A DNA stretch of 64,000 nucleotides from an uncultured Christensenella sp. (GTDB lineage Bacteria > Bacillota > Clostridia > Christensenellales > UBA1242): contig CAOJZM010000002.1 of the NCBI GenBank assembly GCA_948466185.1, positions 1-64,000 on the forward strand, given 5' to 3'. Below are positions 25,481-37,100 of the stretch, piece by piece. The notes beneath the pieces were generated by a model. That model searched no databases. It saw only the letters and a list, made by a program, of their open reading frames with translations, and was not told the origin of the DNA. How positions within the stretch are numbered: position 1 is the stretch's first letter; each line of letters opens with the position of its first letter. The translations under genes and the position numbers were made by a program.

Positions 25481-28132
25481 GTGGTTAGAGTTATTCCAAG
25501 AAAAACAAAGGTAAGACTTGAATTTGTTCGCGGTATTACAGGTGTTGACCTTATTATTGCAATTGTTGCGGCTGTGGTTTTTGGTTTGCTTGTGGGGGCC
25601 AACTTTTTTAGTGGTTCCTATTGGCTGGGTATCGTTTGGGCCATTTTTGCCGTTTCTTTATTTTTTAAAATTTCTGATAATGAAAGGATGTATGTGACAA
25701 TTTCATATCTTGTCCGTTTTTCAATGCAGAAGAAGAAATTTACAAAAGCTGCAGAAAAGGGCAAGGCTAATATACAACAGATTATCCCATTTGAATCCAT
25801 ATATCAAGATAGGTTTATTTCCTTTGGAGATTATTATGCACAAGTGCTGGAAGTCAAACCAATTTTGTTTGGCCTTTTAAATGAGTTTAATCAGGACAAT
25901 GTTATAAATGCATTTGGTAATGCTCTGCGTAGGCTTACCGCTAATCAAACTTGTGAAATTGTGAAAATCAACAAAGCGATTGTGCTTGATAATTTTACAT
26001 ATAACGAAAATAAAAAATATGATAGGCTTTTGGACCAAATGTATGATGGGCAGATGAGTCAGGCTGAGGTTGATGCAAGGGCTCCAATATTTGAAGAGAG
26101 AGTATCCTTTATTGAGGATAAGAACAGAAAAAATAAAATATATAAAGATTTCTTCTATTTGGTTGTTTTTGATAAAGATATAGAAGCACTTGAAAACACC
26201 GTTAATGGAATGGCAAGTTCTTTAATGTCAGCCCTAAATCCAATTTCAACCAGCCGTCTTTATGGTCAGGAACTTGCAGTATTTTTAAGAGCAAATTATA
26301 ATCGTGAATTTGACGAACGTGAGCTTGAAGGAATCCCATTTACTGAATATAAAAATTGGGCTACGCCAAATAAAATTAAGTTTAGTTCTGCAAAGTACAA
26401 TATTGATGGAAAGAATTTTAGGACTTTTGCTATCACCGAATATCCGCTTCAAGTTGGCAATGCTTGGGGGACATCCTTCTTTTTACTTGATCGAACAAAA
26501 GTGGTTATGAAGTTCAAGCAGTCACCAAAATTTGAATCTGAAAAGAAGATAGATAAAGCTATAATGGATATGGAAACCAAGCTTTATAAGACAGGTAAGA
26601 CAAGTACTCAAATTGAGATTCAGACTCACCTTGAAACATTGAGGAATTTGCTTGCAGAACTTAAAAACAACAATCAAAATCTTTATGACGTCAACACCTT
26701 CATTACATGTGAAGATTCAGCCAGAAAAGATATTAAAGCGGTGCTCAAGCAAGGGGGCTTTTCTTATAGTGAAATGTTCGCCCGTCAGATTGATGCATTT
26801 ATCAGTACAAACATATCTCAAAGGGATTACATCAAAGCGTTCAGCCGAGGCATTCCAACAGATACTCTTGCTGGGGTTTTCCCATTTATTTCCAGTGAAC
26901 TTCAAGATGAAAACGGATTCTACATTGGCGATAATGAATATCCAGTTTTCGTAGACTTCTTTAAACGTGACCCACAGAGAGTTAACTCAAACATGATGGT
27001 TATTGGTAAGTCTGGATCTGGTAAATCCTTTGCAACTTTGATGCTGCTTGCCAATTTCGCAGCGGACAACGCGAAAATTTTCATTTGCGACCCAGAAAAA
27101 GAATATGATAAGCTGACATACAACTTAAAAGGTAAAATGATTGATGTCGGTTCTTCACTTCAGGGTATATTAAATCCTTTCCATGTTATTCGTGCACTTG
27201 ATAAAGATGATGATGAGGGGAAGAAGAGTTATTTTGATATTAAAAAACAGGATGACTCCTTTAATCAACACTTACAATTCTTGGAACAATTTTTTAGAAC
27301 TGTACTTGAAGGTATCCCAAGTGATGCATTTGAGGTTTTGAACTCGCTTGTTCAGGATATGTATAATGAAAAACATATTGATGAAAACACCAATCTAGAA
27401 AATTTAAAGCCAGAAGACTATCCTATATTCGATGACTTGTATGATTTGATTCTTCGTCGTCAAAAAACGAATAAAGATGAGTTTATGGCAAAAAATCTTA
27501 GAATTGTCGAGGCTTATATTAAGAAATTTTCAAAAGGCGGAAGAAACAGTAACCTTTGGAATGGGCCGACATCAATTGTTACAAATGAAAACTTTGTTAC
27601 ATTTAACTTCCAGTCTTTGATTGCGGGTAATAACGATATGATTTCCAATGCACAAATGCTTCTTGTATTTAAGTATTTGGAAAACGAAATTATTAACAAT
27701 AAGGACTACAACACTTTACATAAAACAAACCGTAAGATTATTATTGTTGTCGATGAGGCCCACACCTTTATTAATCCTAAATACCCAATTGCGTTAAACT
27801 TTATGACTGCAATGGCAAAACGTATTCGTAAGTATGGCGGTATGCTGGTTGTAATTACCCAGAACATTAATGACTTTGTTGGTTCTGAAGAAATTAAGCG
27901 TCAGTCAACAGCGATTATTAATGCTTGTCAATATTCACTTATTTTCTCTCTTGCGCCAAACGATGTAAACAGTCTTATTGACCTTTATAAAAACTCGGGT
28001 GGTATAAATGCTGAAGAGCAGAATGCAATTGTTACAGCGACGGTTGGACAGGCGTTTGTGATTACAGCACCAGCCGCAAGAACAATGGTTCAAATACATC
28101 CACTCGATTATGTTGTAAGTATTATGAAATAA
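25481..28132 (+). CDS. VirB4/TraE-type ATPase with N-terminal membrane helices
   Basis: 883 residues. Two hydrophobic segments (about 24-45 and 48-64) resemble the VirB3/PrgI-like part fused to VirB4 in Gram-positive conjugation systems. The rest is a VirB4-like protein with Walker A GKSGSGKS at about 509-516, Walker B IIIVVDEAH ending about 761, and the family's VVITQNINDFVGS motif. VirB4 ATPases energise type IV secretion pilus or machine assembly. No relaxase, coupling protein, VirB6 or VirB8 gene is in the window; the only close partner is the giant lipoprotein gene 23 bp downstream. The GTG start is supported by GAGGT 5 nt upstream. Base usage does not look foreign. Confidence 0.9.
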   Translation: MVRVIPRKTKVRLEFVRGITGVDLIIAIVAAVVFGLLVGANFFSGSYWLGIVWAIFAVSLFFKISDNERMYVTISYLVRFSMQKKKFTKAAEKGKANIQQIIPFESIYQDRFISFGDYYAQVLEVKPILFGLLNEFNQDNVINAFGNALRRLTANQTCEIVKINKAIVLDNFTYNENKKYDRLLDQMYDGQMSQAEVDARAPIFEERVSFIEDKNRKNKIYKDFFYLVVFDKDIEALENTVNGMASSLMSALNPISTSRLYGQELAVFLRANYNREFDERELEGIPFTEYKNWATPNKIKFSSAKYNIDGKNFRTFAITEYPLQVGNAWGTSFFLLDRTKVVMKFKQSPKFESEKKIDKAIMDMETKLYKTGKTSTQIEIQTHLETLRNLLAELKNNNQNLYDVNTFITCEDSARKDIKAVLKQGGFSYSEMFARQIDAFISTNISQRDYIKAFSRGIPTDTLAGVFPFISSELQDENGFYIGDNEYPVFVDFFKRDPQRVNSNMMVIGKSGSGKSFATLMLLANFAADNAKIFICDPEKEYDKLTYNLKGKMIDVGSSLQGILNPFHVIRALDKDDDEGKKSYFDIKKQDDSFNQHLQFLEQFFRTVLEGIPSDAFEVLNSLVQDMYNEKHIDENTNLENLKPEDYPIFDDLYDLILRRQKTNKDEFMAKNLRIVEAYIKKFSKGGRNSNLWNGPTSIVTNENFVTFNFQSLIAGNNDMISNAQMLLVFKYLENEIINNKDYNTLHKTNRKIIIVVDEAHTFINPKYPIALNFMTAMAKRIRKYGGMLVVITQNINDFVGSEEIKRQSTAIINACQYSLIFSLAPNDVNSLIDLYKNSGGINAEEQNAIVTATVGQAFVITAPAARTMVQIHPLDYVVSIMK

Positions 28133-28155
28133 AATCCGATTTTAAAAGGAAATAT

Positions 28156-31100
28156 ATGAAATATTTGAAAAAGGTGCACTTGTTTATATGTGGTTTAATG
28201 CTTGTGTTTACAGGCATCTTTTTCATTGCTTGTGGCGAAGAAGATTACAGTAAGGTAAGCTTAACTTGTGACGTTTCCAGCATTACGTTGGATGTGGGGG
28301 AAACCAAATCTGTCACCTTTTCCATTCAAAATTATTTTAATGGAATGAGTGCCGAACTTAATTTAAGCACTTTAAATTCCTCCAACATTATACAGTGTCA
28401 ACCTTCATCGCCTCAGCCAGATGGAAGTACAACCGTTTCCATCACTGCATTGCATGGCGGCACAACGTCATTGCGTGCAGTGACTGTTGACGGGCTAAAA
28501 GAGTGCACAATTACCGTTATTGTTAATCAGTATTCAGAATCGCTGACAAATAGCGATGATAAACTCTATGTGTCAAATACGACAACATTGAGGCCAGATT
28601 CTTCAGACTTTATTTTTGACGAGGGTGCGAGTGAACGTAGTCTTGATTTCTTCTTTTATGGAACAACATCATTAGACGATCGTGAGCTGACTCTTGACGA
28701 TGTTATTGTCAATGGGATGAGAAAAAATGAATTTGTCTCTGTTTCTTTGTGGGCTGACCAAAGCAATAAAAATACATATTTGATTTTTAAAGATAAAAGT
28801 GGAAGGCTTTTTACTCCAGAATACAAAGAGCCAAGTTTAATAAAAAATGTAAATTATAATTTTATTTCTGTAAGCATTGACGCGGAAGGTGGGTATTCAT
28901 TTGCTGGAGATGCTCTTCAAGTACACCTTGGTGATAAGTTTACTTTTATTGCTAAGTATCGTAATTCAAATAATATTTTTGTGCAAAGAGATTTTTATGT
29001 TTTAACAGACATCGCAAGTGAGCCTATTACCTTCAAGTATTCCTATGCAAGAAATAATGAAATATATGATGAATATGTTGAAGGTGACAAGATTATTCTT
29101 ATTCCAAACAAGGAAGACCCTAATCTGACAGATTTTCATGTTGATTATAAAACTGTAAGATTACAGGTGACTTTGCCATCCAACAGCTCGCTTATTGGTT
29201 TTGATGAAGATTTTGATCAAGACAATATTGCAACAAAAGTGCTTCTTAGCACAAGAAAGACTGAGCAGTCCACCATTCTTACCTACCAAATCAGCAGCAA
29301 AACAAGCACTAAACGCACAACAAACCTTAATTTACGATATTTTTATCAAGGTTGGCAAGATGAACAAGACGAAAGCGTAAATTTCACCAAAGTTATTCCA
29401 ATCGTTGTTGAGTTCGAGCCTACAGCAATTGCTGTGAATGGTGAAAAAGGTAGTGAGAGTGGTAAAAAATACACCTTCTATAACAACTATGCTTCAAGTT
29501 CTTATGGTTGGCAGCAGTTTGATGTTGTGGTGACGCCAACTGATTCAACCTACTCAAATTTGGATATTGAATTTGACTCAAGTCAAGTTATGTTACGTTA
29601 TAACGGAAAAACCTATACTGACGGGACTCTTTCGCTAACTGATTTTAGCCAGCCTCTATATATAAAAGGGGTCAATGATGAAAATAACATGGTTGAATCA
29701 GGGGCTGTTCGTTTAACTTTGCACTATGACCTTATTGATGAAGCCACTTTGACTTATGATATCAATTATCAAATTATCGCAGGTGCAAAAGCGATAACGT
29801 TTGCGGAAGAAATTTATCATTCTGATGGTGTTTATTTGGCTTTGAATAATGAAGAAGTGCTTTTCAAGGGACTTTATGCTGATGCTTCATTTAACACGGT
29901 GACCATGAGTCTATTTTCGGGTGATGATGTTGTTGAACTTGTTGGTACAAGCATAGAAAGCAATGGTAAACGTGCCTCTATCGGTTTAAAACTTAAGCCA
30001 AAAGCTTTAGGCAGTGGCACTTACACGGTTATGTTTGATAATGGAACTGCTGTGGATGTGAATTTCAAGGTGATTGAAACATTAGATTCCTTAAAAATTG
30101 TTTACGGAAATGAAAACAGTGCCATAGTTCAAAGTGAAAATGTATATGATGAGTACAATAATCTGACAGAAACAAAGATATACATAAAAAATGGACATGA
30201 TTTTAATAAAGTTTCAAATGTAAGATTAATAGCAAACAACAATGAGTTTTCAGAAGCGATAAGTGGTGTGACTTTGACAGATACAAGAGAGGGCTTTTCT
30301 TACACCTATTCCACCAGTTCATACGTGGATGTCACAATAACCACACTCGGAAATGGAAGCGGGGCCATCAACTTTATTGCATATGGGCTTTCTGCAGTAG
30401 ATTTTAAACTTAAACAAACTGAAAAACAATTTACTTTGACGGTTGTTTCATATAGCCTTATTGATAAAGTTAATGTTTATAAGACGCATGACGGAAAGGG
30501 TGACTATAGTGGAGGGATGTCCGCTTCATATTCTTATGTATATATTGGTGCAGAAAACGAAAAAGCCCAGTCGGCAACTTTTGATGTTTCGCCTTTAAGT
30601 GAAGGGTATGGATTTTTTAATCCGGGTGCTCATGATGACTCAACCCGTTTCCTAAATCAAACATTTGATAAACGTTTTGTTTACTGGACGGTGTCTGGGG
30701 CCTCAATTGCAGAGGGACGAAACATAATGTATTATCTGCCAAATGGAAATAACGTTTATACCATTCTTGACTGCGGTACTTTCAATACTGAGACTATGAC
30801 TTTTACTTCTTTTGCTGATGCTGGCAGTAATTTTAATATAAATCTGATTGCAAATATTAGACAAATTGATAAAGTCTATTCCTATACTGTTTCGATAACC
30901 GCTTTATCCTATAATATGATTGGCAATATATCAACTCAGGAGAGCCTGAAAGAATTGCATTTCTCTGCAAATCCTTCTGATATTGAGCAACAACTTATTG
31001 TTCGTGTTTCTGCACTTGACGAGAAAAAACCAGCAACGAATCCTGAAATCAAAGCCATTTTTGAGCCCCGCGAATTATCACTGAAAGGGGAAGATGGTGA

Positions 31101-34100
31101 ACTGATTAATATCCCTGTGAACATCTTCGGCGACGTGGTTGATGGTCAATATGAGGGGATAACACAAAGAAATGAAGTTGACCAAACTTTCTTAATCAAT
31201 TTAAATTGTGAAAAATTCGCAGGCAGCGAACTATCAAAGTTGGATGAAAAACTGGAAGGTAGATTGATTATTGCCCCTACAGATTGGTTGGATGCAAGTG
31301 GAAATGTGGCAAAAATTTATCAAAATCGTGTAATCAGCATTTCTATTAAATATGAAAACGGTACGCTGGAAAACCCTTATTATCTTGAAGATAAAGAAGA
31401 TGTATTAAATATGAAAAATGCCCTTAATGCTCATTATCGTATTGTTACGTCTATAGATATGCATGGAACGTCAGCAGAACTTCCACTTGGCAATTTTTCA
31501 GGGACTTTAATAGGCACCTCTGATTATGCAAAAATCTATGGGCTTGAAATTACTCAGGGTAAAGATGAAGCTTATGGACTTTTCAGTGCTGTTTCTGGCG
31601 AAATCAAAAATGTTAAATTTGAAGGTGTTATTAATGTTGAAGATGCTGTGCCATCCGCAAAAATTGGACTTGTTACTGCTGTAAATGAAGGGAGATTAAT
31701 TAATCTTGGTGCAACTATAACTGGCACTTCAAACCTCAATTTGCTGGGTGGGGCTTCAGTTGGTATAATTGCTGGTGTTAATAATGGGGAAATCTTACAA
31801 GACAACTCACTTTACACAACAAAAATGCCTTTACCTGAACTTGATGAAAACGGTGAAGAGATCTATGATGAAAATGATAAACTTGTCACATACGAGAGCA
31901 ATATTCTTTTAGGACTTAATCCAAATATTCTTGTTTACATGGGACAGAACTATTTAAATATAAAAAATGTAAGTGCCGACGCTTTGGTTAAGGTGGGCGG
32001 TGTCACTGGTGAAAACAATGGTTCTATCATGAAGGAAGACGCAAGCGAACTTAAACTTTATGGTTACAGTCAATATCTTGCTTATGTAAACATAAATGTG
32101 ATGCTTAAAGGGGATAGTGGCAATCTGAATCAATTTACTGATGGGGCAGATGGAGTGAACTTTGTTGGAGGTGTTGCAGGCTACAGTGCTGAGGGTTCAA
32201 TTGTTTCTGGAAAAGGCGATGCAGGAGATGCGGTCACCGACTATGAAAAAGCGAAAGGAATTGTGGTTGGTGGGACGGTGATAGGCCCTCAATATGTTGG
32301 AGGTGTTGCAGGAAACTTTGAAGGGAGTAAGTTTGAATGGATAACCTCTCGTACCTTTGTTCGAGGATACACTGCTCATACTGGTGCAATAACTGGTGGT
32401 ATTAGAAGTGGAATTTCGGACATATCGGGGTTTGTTGTTCAAGCTGTCGATGATGGCCGACTTGGTGTCGAAGCATCTATGGTGGTGCGTTACCTAAATA
32501 ATGAGGGATATTCAACCACCAATCGAAATGAGATTTCTTTTGGCCAAAATGGACACGTTTATGATGTGTTTAACGATAAAACAAATAATATGTTTACCTA
32601 TCTTACAAGAAAATATCTTCTTGAAGCTGAGTCCATTATTACTTCGACAAGCAGCAATGAATGCTATGGAGATTATGTTGAAATAGCAAGTTCAGACAGT
32701 GGTTTGTTGCTTCACAGTGGTTATAAATTTACTTCAGACAGTGAGGCTTGGTCAGTAAAAGCCAACACAAGCTTTAAGACTTTTAATTCCTCAGATTTGT
32801 TTTATGTAAATTATTTTGAAGCAATAGGGTTACTTTATCAGGCTTCACAAAATGATTTAACAACTGCACAGAAAGCGTTAGATGAAAACTTAAACACAAT
32901 TAGTACAAACAGTGCTTTATATCCAATACTTGCGACTGATGGACTTATCTGTACTTCCACAAATATTGACCTTATTTCCTTTAACGAATCCGGGGTGATG
33001 ACGGTGAAGGGAACTGGTGTGGTAAAAATTACAATATCCAGTATTCTCAATACTAATGATAGTCTGGCTATATACATAAAATCAGTCAACTATTTCAATT
33101 CAGACAGCAAGGCGTCTATAGTTTATCCAGAAACCAGCGAGGACGCAGTTGCTGTTGATGAAACAACAATTCATTTGAAAGGAAATAATTCAGTAACACA
33201 TTATGTCAAACCTAATTACAGTTTATTTGTAAATGGGGATGGCGAGTTTGTTATAAATGATTATGCAAATTTAACAAACCAAGAATTAACTAAAAATAAT
33301 TTACTAAATATAGTTGATAAAAATGGGCTTGCAAACCTTGACAACTTAAAATTATATATTGCACCTAATACTGAAATTGTGCCAGATGTCAAACTTGTTT
33401 CTTATAAGGATGTTAATGGCAACACCTTAAATCTTCCAGAGGGTGAAAATGCAATAAATATAACTATCAATGGGCAGACCATTACTTACAGTAAGAATCT
33501 TGAAAGTTATGACGGAACTTATGGACTTGATATTAAAACATTTTTTAAAGCTACGATTGGAAGTGGCAGGGAATATATTTGTGAAATAAATAAAAACCTT
33601 ACATCTCCTATTCTTATTTACACAAAAGGTGCTGAATCAATTCATGTCGATATGTATGATAAGTTGACAATCACAACAAAGAACGCAGGAGAGGACAATA
33701 TTATTGTTGATTCTCCTAGTGATGAAATAGAGCCAATTTACATACTGTATAGAATCATCAGGAATGATAAAGGAGAACAAATAGGGGTAGAAGCGTTGCA
33801 AGGCACTGCTGACTGGATAAACAACTATCTTTATACAAACAGCGCGGATAAACTTTTTACAGTTGACCTTGATAAAACAAATAAAACGATAACTGCCGGT
33901 GAGCAGAAATTCAAACTTAATATCTCAGTAAACAAATTAAGTAACACTTATTTAAATCGCCATTTAAATAATATTTATGGCGAATATCTCATTGAAATCT
34001 ATGCTGCTTCAGACACCAATAAAATGGTTTCAATTCCAATCAATCTTGAAAATATGTATGTTAACAATCTTACAATTGATAACTATTACGATATTTCCTA

Positions 34101-37100
34101 TGTTGAAACATCTTCTGATTTTTCAACTGCATCCCTTAGAACTTATCCGGGTAAAACGGGATTATTGGTTGTAAATCTTTCGCCAGAAGACGCAGATTTC
34201 GATTATGTTGAAATTGTTAATACTGAAAATTCAAATCTGGCAGGTAATGGAAAAGCCACCTTTAATCTTGTTGCAAAATATGCAAACCTGAATGGCAATG
34301 AAATGTTTGATGAGAATAAGATTGCAGGTTCTTCTGTGGCCGGGGGAATCAAAATCAATATGCAAGATATTGTTGGTGTTTATTCGGGTGCAAGTTCCTC
34401 TGGAAATGCCTATGAAAAATATCGCGGTATAATCTATCTTGATTATTTAATTGGCACAAGTGGTGTCGAGGATGGTCATATTGCAGAATTTAGAGTGACG
34501 GTATATAAAGATGGCGTTGTGTCTGCAACAAAAACAATAACGCTTACCATGAATCTCAATTATCATGCTTATGTTACTCTTGACAACAAAACGCCGTTGC
34601 TAGAAAGTGAACAAGGCGTCCACAAGGCATATCAGGTGGCAAGAGGTCTTACCTATAAACTTGACCTTGATTATTATGGCTTTGCATTTGAAAATATTGA
34701 AGTTTCTGTATCGGATGGTGCTTTTGAGGAGGGTAGTATTGCTTCATTAAGTTATGAAAGCGGATCATATTATCTCAATATAAGCCCGAATGAAATAGAT
34801 TTTACAAATTATACTTCTGGATATCCAGTTTCGATATTTGTGAATGCTGCACAAAAAGAAGGGGAGATTGATAGGACTTTTGCTTCAATAACTAAAGTAT
34901 ATATATTGGAATACGTTTTAAATTACCAATATACAAAAGGTGATGAGTTAAAAGATATAGTTGAAGGGATGGATAATGGAGTAATAAATGTACAAATTGG
35001 TAATATTCAACCTTTGAAACTTGACCTTACAAGCATAATAGAATACAATCCTTCAATTGAGTCGGTTGTTGCAAATGTTAATAGTTTCCTTAACACAATG
35101 ACAATGAATGGAGCTTGGACAGCATATACCAACTTGAACGACTCTGGAATTTCAACAGGAAGGCCTATTGTGTCTATAGATGATATTCTTGAAGACAGTG
35201 ATTTCTCACAATATAGTATAACTCCAAATACAAACCTACCGGCAAATGTATACTTTAAGACGAATGGGCTAAGTGTAATTCCGCTTGTAACACATAAATA
35301 CATTCAAAGTTTTTATGCTTTTTCATATAGCGGAAATTTCAGAGTCAAAGAAAACTCAGGTATATATGAAAATGGGGGCATCAATGATAGTGCACTGTAT
35401 ACTGAGTTCAGATTTAATGTTTATCAGTCAAGTTCAAGTGAGCATCCAGTTCCTATAGATAACTATCAAGATTTGCTTGAAATGCAGGATAATGTTCATT
35501 ATATATTGACCAAGGATATTACCCTTACAAATGACTTTAAGCCACTTGAAATGAATATTGCATCTCTTGATGGAAATGGATTTACTATATATTTCAAAGG
35601 TACATATAATTTTGAAAATGAATATTTGGGACTGTTTACAGAAATTAACCAAGACACTATTATTAAAAACTTAACGATTGCACTTAGCGGCAACACTGTA
35701 TTTAAAACTTCCTCATCGACCTTCTACGCAGGGCTTCTTGCAGGCCAAAATTCAGGAAATCTCACCAACTGCTATGTTTATAGCATGCTTGATGAGGCAA
35801 CTTCGCAAGAAGCGGTTTTGACTGTTGAATGTAGTGAGCTTGATAGTGCAAGTTTTGTGGCGGGTTTGGTTGGTCAAAACAATGGCAATATTACAAACTC
35901 ACGTTCCTCAGTGAACATAACCTCCATATTTAATGTGGCTGGACTTGTAGGAATGAACAGTGGTAACATATCCAGCAGTTATTTTAAAAACGCTCAACTT
36001 ATATGCAAAACTCAGTCAAACCATAATGTTGGTGGTCTTGTTGTTTCGAATGCTGAAAATGGCAATATTATAACATCCTATGTGTCAGGTGAGCCTGAAG
36101 CTGATAGGGTTTATACGAGAGATGATAAACACTTTATTCGCTCGACTTCTAAAGAGTCAGCATTTGCATTCTCTAACCTAGGAAATATATCTGACTGCTA
36201 CACAAACATAAGGCTTTACGGCTCTTCTGAAATGTCAGGCTTTGTTCATTATAATGGCGGTCAGATAAGAAATTGTTTTTCAACAAGTGTGCTTGTTAAC
36301 CTTGTGACATCTTCTGCTGGTTTTAGTATGGGTGGTTCTTATAATGATAAAGTTGGTTCATTTGCAAATTGTTATTATTTCTTCAATTCTTCAACGGATG
36401 ATTGGAGGGATCAAAAAGGCTTATCTGGTTATAATGAAAGTTATGGAGAAATCAATTCTTCGCTTGCAAATGTCGCTTTTGATGGTGTTGAACGACTTAA
36501 TTATAAACAATTCAGTGTTGATTATTTAAGTAAATATTTTGTTGAGTATGCATATATTTCAACAACAACCCCAAATGCAGTTTGGTTCTATTCAACGGGA
36601 TTCCAAAATGAACAATTTAATAATGTTCAATTTGCTAACGGCAGGTTAGAACTTGTTGCTCCAAATATTATTGCATATTCAAATCGTCAACTCAGTGAAA
36701 CCATTGAAGATGACACAACAGGTGATTCCACTTATGTCTATGAATATACTGAAAAATCTGCACCTTTAGGATCTCTTAAAAATCCATATTTGCTTTATAA
36801 CGCTGAAGAGATGGAATTATATTTAACTCAACCAGCCTCAATAAGCGGCTATAACAATAAAAATTATAGAATGATTGCAAATATAGATTACTCAGAGTAT
36901 GATGCACTTTCACAGACATATAAATTGATTTATTATGGAAATTTTGAAGGAAACGGAATGACTGTTTCAAACATGGTCTTGGTTTCTACAGAAAAATTAA
37001 CTAACGCAGGTTTGTTTGCTCAAATAGGGCGTGACTCCAGTACAACCGCATCTGTCATGAACCTTAACTTGCAACCAAAGGAGGTTTCTTTTGCAAACGC